Source: Bacteroidota bacterium
Lineage (GTDB): Bacteria > Bacteroidota > Bacteroidia > Chitinophagales > Saprospiraceae
Assembly (NCBI GenBank): GCA_018222965.1
Contig: JAAEZH010000009.1
Span: 83,646-147,645, forward strand
Direction: 5' to 3'
Length of the DNA: 64,000 bases
Part shown: positions 61,872 through 64,000 of the stretch, piece after piece
Numbering within the stretch: the stretch's first letter is position 1
Layout of the letters: every line of letters begins with the position of its first letter
Made by a program: the position numbers and the translations under genes
Notes under the pieces: generated by a model
Seen by the model: only the letters and a program-made list of their open reading frames with translations
The model's database searches: none
Told to the model about the DNA's origin: nothing

Positions 61872-62636
61872 TTATTTCCAAATTTCATTCGAGTCAGTCA
61901 AAATCACAGGCTCGTCATCAGTAATTAATATTGTGTGTTCATGCTGAGTCACATAACCTCCCTTGTTGCCAACTAAAGTCCAACCATCATTCAACTCAAC
62001 CGCAACAGTAGACTTTGTAGCTATAAAAGTTTCTATTGCAACAGTTGTATTCTTTCTAAATCTTTCTCGATTTGTTCTAACCCTATAATTCAAAATGTTT
62101 TCTGGTTTTTCGTGTAAACTTCTGCCAACTCCATGTCCTGCCAGGTTTTTGATAACTTTAAAGCCATATCTTTTTGCCTCTGTTTCAATCAGATGCCCGA
62201 TGTCAGATATTTTCACGCCTCCTTTTATTCTGTAAATGGCTTTTTTCAAGATGTCCTTTGAGGCATCTACAAGAGGTTGGAGGTTGTGTATATCTTTTCC
62301 AAGTACAAAGGAACCTCCGTTATCAGACCAAAAACCATTTAACTCTGCCGAAACATCAATGTTGACCAAGTCACCTTCCTTTAGCATTTTAATCTCGGAT
62401 GGAACTCCGTGCGCAGCTTCTTCATTTACACTTATGCATGTGTAGCCTGGAAAATCATATGTTTCATTAGGCGCTGATTTTGCACCATAACTTTTTAATA
62501 TTCCTCCTCCGTACTCGTCCAATTCTTTGGTTGTCATACCAACTTTAGCATACTCTCTCATCATCTTTAGTGTTGTTCCAACGGCCTCACTAACCTTTTT
62601 CATTCCTAATAATTCTGATTCTTTTGTTATTGACAT
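61872..62636 (-). CDS. map: Type I methionine aminopeptidase (extra or acquired copy)
   Basis: A 254-residue enzyme removing N-terminal methionine. Metal ligands can be placed in LVNIDVSAELNGFWSDNG (two aspartates), NLAGHGVGRSLHEKP (histidine), AIETFIATKS and QHEHTILITDD (glutamates). The spacing fits Map, but residues around the second aspartate (SDNGGSF instead of DTSRMF) differ from housekeeping forms. It lies between two transposase remnants and is AT-rich, so it is probably a mobile or secondary copy. Confidence 0.85.
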   Translation of the reverse strand: MSITKESELLGMKKVSEAVGTTLKMMREYAKVGMTTKELDEYGGGILKSYGAKSAPNETYDFPGYTCISVNEEAAHGVPSEIKMLKEGDLVNIDVSAELNGFWSDNGGSFVLGKDIHNLQPLVDASKDILKKAIYRIKGGVKISDIGHLIETEAKRYGFKVIKNLAGHGVGRSLHEKPENILNYRVRTNRERFRKNTTVAIETFIATKSTVAVELNDGWTLVGNKGGYVTQHEHTILITDDEPVILTDSNEIWK

Positions 62637-62651
62637 TTTTTTTGTTTTAAT

Positions 62652-62960
62652 TGACTACAACGGGAGTCCCTGAAGTAGGCTACGGTCCGTGGACTGGGAC
62701 GAAGTCCTTTTAAAAGCCAAATCTCCTCTACATTAACATGTAGGCTTTAGACAACTGATTGGCCGATTGAATCCCATGCCGGTAGCTGTACAAGAGTAAT
62801 TTGAATAGGTCTGCCGGATGATAAAGCAGGTCACCCTCTTTGTTCAATTTGGAATGGGTGAAGCCTAAATCAACGATCGGACGCGCATCGACAATGCGAG
62901 CATAGCGAAGGAGACCCATTTCTTCCAGAGAAGTCATGAACACCCGTCCCCTGGCACTTC
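62652..62960 (-). pseudogene. Second IS1182-type transposase remnant (N-terminal part)
   Basis: Minus-strand reading RGRVFMTSLEEM, IVDLGFTHSKLNKEGDLLYH and PADLFKLLLYSYRHG matches the transposase N-terminus. At a stop (62728) the reading jumps one base and continues VEEIWLLKGLRPSPRTVAYF, the next family block, before the region ends just upstream of map. It is a frameshifted 5' fragment only. Its 3' side carries CAACGGGAGTCC, repeated at 63859. Confidence 0.72.
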
Positions 62961-63169
62961 TTCGGCCCGCCGGAGCCGAAAGGCATTGGTGACACCTCGT
63001 TAGTACTGCATGGAAACTGGCTTGGTGAAGTCCACTCAAAATACGAAACCAAACCCAACATTGGTAGGAAAATAGATAGAAGTTATTGCGCGGTCTGACG
63101 GGGTGTGCATATACCGTATCGAAGCAAAGCGGAGATATGGACGCTTGCACTATGTTGGGCACAGCGAAA

Positions 63170-63526
63170 TCATTTTTGATCCTTTATCCGTATTTTATCC
63201 TTCGTAAGAACCGTAAACTTCCCTCTCAACTCGTCGATGTGATCTTCAACTACCTGTTCGATGATTCTGACCTTTTCTTCAATAGAAACACCTGATAATC
63301 GAATCAATACTATTCCTTGATTTGGTTTTTGTAGTCGATATGTTAATTCACCAAAATCCTTATCTTCTGTAAGTAGGATTGATTCTAATTCATTTGCTAA
63401 GACCAGGACTTCCTCGTCACTGATTCCTGGATTCATTTCAACTATTGCTTCGACTTTAAATTCTTCATCTCGAAGATAGATTACAAGCCGAAAGTCTACA
63501 CTTTCATCTGCTAAGAACTTCTCCAT
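63170..63526 (-). CDS. DUF5615 PIN-like toxin
   Basis: A 118-residue protein of the DUF5615/Mut7-C-like PIN group: KFLADESVDFRLVIYLRD (first acidic residues), LTEDKDFGELTYRL (central aspartates) and GIVLIRLSG, all conserved in the family. Such proteins are predicted RNases paired with DUF433 antitoxins. The antitoxin gene ends three bases before its ATG. Confidence 0.85.
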   Translation of the reverse strand: MEKFLADESVDFRLVIYLRDEEFKVEAIVEMNPGISDEEVLVLANELESILLTEDKDFGELTYRLQKPNQGIVLIRLSGVSIEEKVRIIEQVVEDHIDELRGKFTVLTKDKIRIKDQK

Positions 63527-63529
63527 TGA

Positions 63530-63763
63530 TCAGGAAGCTATGGAATGGACAATTTCATTTTTTACCATTTCTGCAGCAAAGGCAAGAACTGCAAAAACAT
63601 CTTCTTTCTTCAGTCGGGGGTATCCTTCTAATAGCCCTTCAATCGTTTCTCCCTCAGAAAGCTTTTCCAATAACAGATCTACTGGAATCCGAGTCCCTTT
63701 AACAACAGGCTTCCCATACAATATTGTAGATCTTGACTCTATATGTTCTCTCCAATCTTTCAT
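63530..63763 (-). CDS. DUF433 antitoxin
   Basis: A 77-residue protein from the ATG at 63763; an in-frame TTG at 63799 would add 12 residues. It matches the DUF433 family: SRSTILYGKPVVKGTRIPVD and LLEGYPRLKKEDVFAVLAFA form the typical helix-turn-helix region. It is expected to neutralise the DUF5615 toxin and bind the shared promoter. The pair is flanked by a 10-bp inverted repeat (63154-63163 and 63853-63862). Confidence 0.87.
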   Translation of the reverse strand: MKDWREHIESRSTILYGKPVVKGTRIPVDLLLEKLSEGETIEGLLEGYPRLKKEDVFAVLAFAAEMVKNEIVHSIAS

Positions 63764-63886
63764 CTTAATACTTTGTTTCTCTAATATCAAACATTTCAAG
63801 GGGTATTACAAGTTCCTTCCATCCATAACTCCTACTATTATCCCTTATCCGTTGTGCCCAACGGGAGTCCGGGCAATAACCCCTTC

Positions 63887-64000
63887 TTTTGGCCGGATAC
63901 GGGATATTTCAAGGTCTTCTCCCGCTTGATTGGTTGCTCTCGTAATTTACGGAAAAACAATAAATCGGGGCTCATATCGACTCCATGTCGGCCATAATAG
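63887..64000 (-). pseudogene. Mobile-element fragment at the right edge
   Basis: Minus-strand reading YYGRHGVDMSPDLLFFRKLREQ, open to the window edge on its N-terminal side, carries the 45-bp segment shared with 61291-61335 (40 of 45 identical). It is probably the end of a related insertion element whose main body lies outside the window. The family is not certain. Confidence 0.5.

Noticed and set aside
63053..63160. Complete integron attC site
   Set aside because: The outer 7-mers fit, but the inner L-box pairing and stem are missing, so the site is not called as a feature.

Overview
The window looks like a chromosomal segment of a Bacteroidota bacterium. Supporting signs are four predicted secreted proteins ending in type IX secretion (Por) sorting domains, an ECF sigma factor paired with a tiny anti-sigma-like protein, TAnnTTTG-type -7 boxes, start sites mostly without a clear Shine-Dalgarno, and typical families (DUF4180, DUF2200, DUF6567, DUF4386, TlpA-like lipoprotein thioredoxins). 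A free-living, possibly marine or soil, polysaccharide-using organism is suggested by the pectinesterase, GH3, GH30 and PQQ-type sugar dehydrogenase genes. I cannot name the genus from sequence alone.

Layout. 0-5 kb: start of a speA-like arginine decarboxylase cut by the left edge, nfuA, an ECF sigma/anti-sigma pair, kynureninase and an Ogt-type DNA methyltransferase. 5-12 kb: a 50-aa membrane protein, NAD kinase, a short Omp85 protein, CBS, TM2-TPR-SHOCT, GAF-SpoIIE phosphatase and esterase genes. 12-14.3 kb: a translationally coupled flavin reductase / DUF2256 / photolyase-like cluster. 14.3-22.4 kb: a YCF48-repeat T9SS protein, a Nudix-type regulator divergent from a GH3 glycosidase, GNAT and DUF4287 genes, rluF and a DODA-type dioxygenase. 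22.6-27 kb: an argB-argD-argC-argJ operon with its own terminator. 27-39 kb: small hypothetical operons, a MITE-like element, a TlpA-like lipoprotein preceded by a 54-aa membrane protein, a U32-peptidase/ferredoxin deletion scar, and a molybdenum-cofactor maturation trio (mocA-like, cysteine desulfurase, xdhC). 39-48.6 kb: pectinesterase, a four-gene SRPBCC/DUF1801/GNAT/lipoprotein operon, Gfo/Idh and sugar dehydrogenase, thioesterase, a frameshifted beta-barrel pseudogene, DinB and a TonB-C protein. 48.9-52.1 kb: an AraC regulator with a probable operator in front of a three-gene operon. 52-56 kb: an acyl-CoA ligase/GNAT fusion together with an HDAC-like deacetylase. 56-64 kb: GH30, MFS, T9SS protein, then a patchwork of IS1182-type transposase remnants around an extra methionine aminopeptidase and a DUF433/DUF5615 toxin-antitoxin pair.

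The strongest signal not explained by genes is a dispersed near-palindrome with core TTCGSCGAA. I found 21 copies against about 0.5 expected by chance; it sits in intergenic DNA and inside genes in several reading frames, including the signal-peptide junctions of two secreted proteins. Two further families of intergenic palindromes (ACTCGACATGACATGTC and GACCTGTCAGGT), a 9-bp tandem repeat and a 160-bp MITE-like element add to a repeat-rich intergenic landscape. No tRNA, rRNA or CRISPR array was seen.
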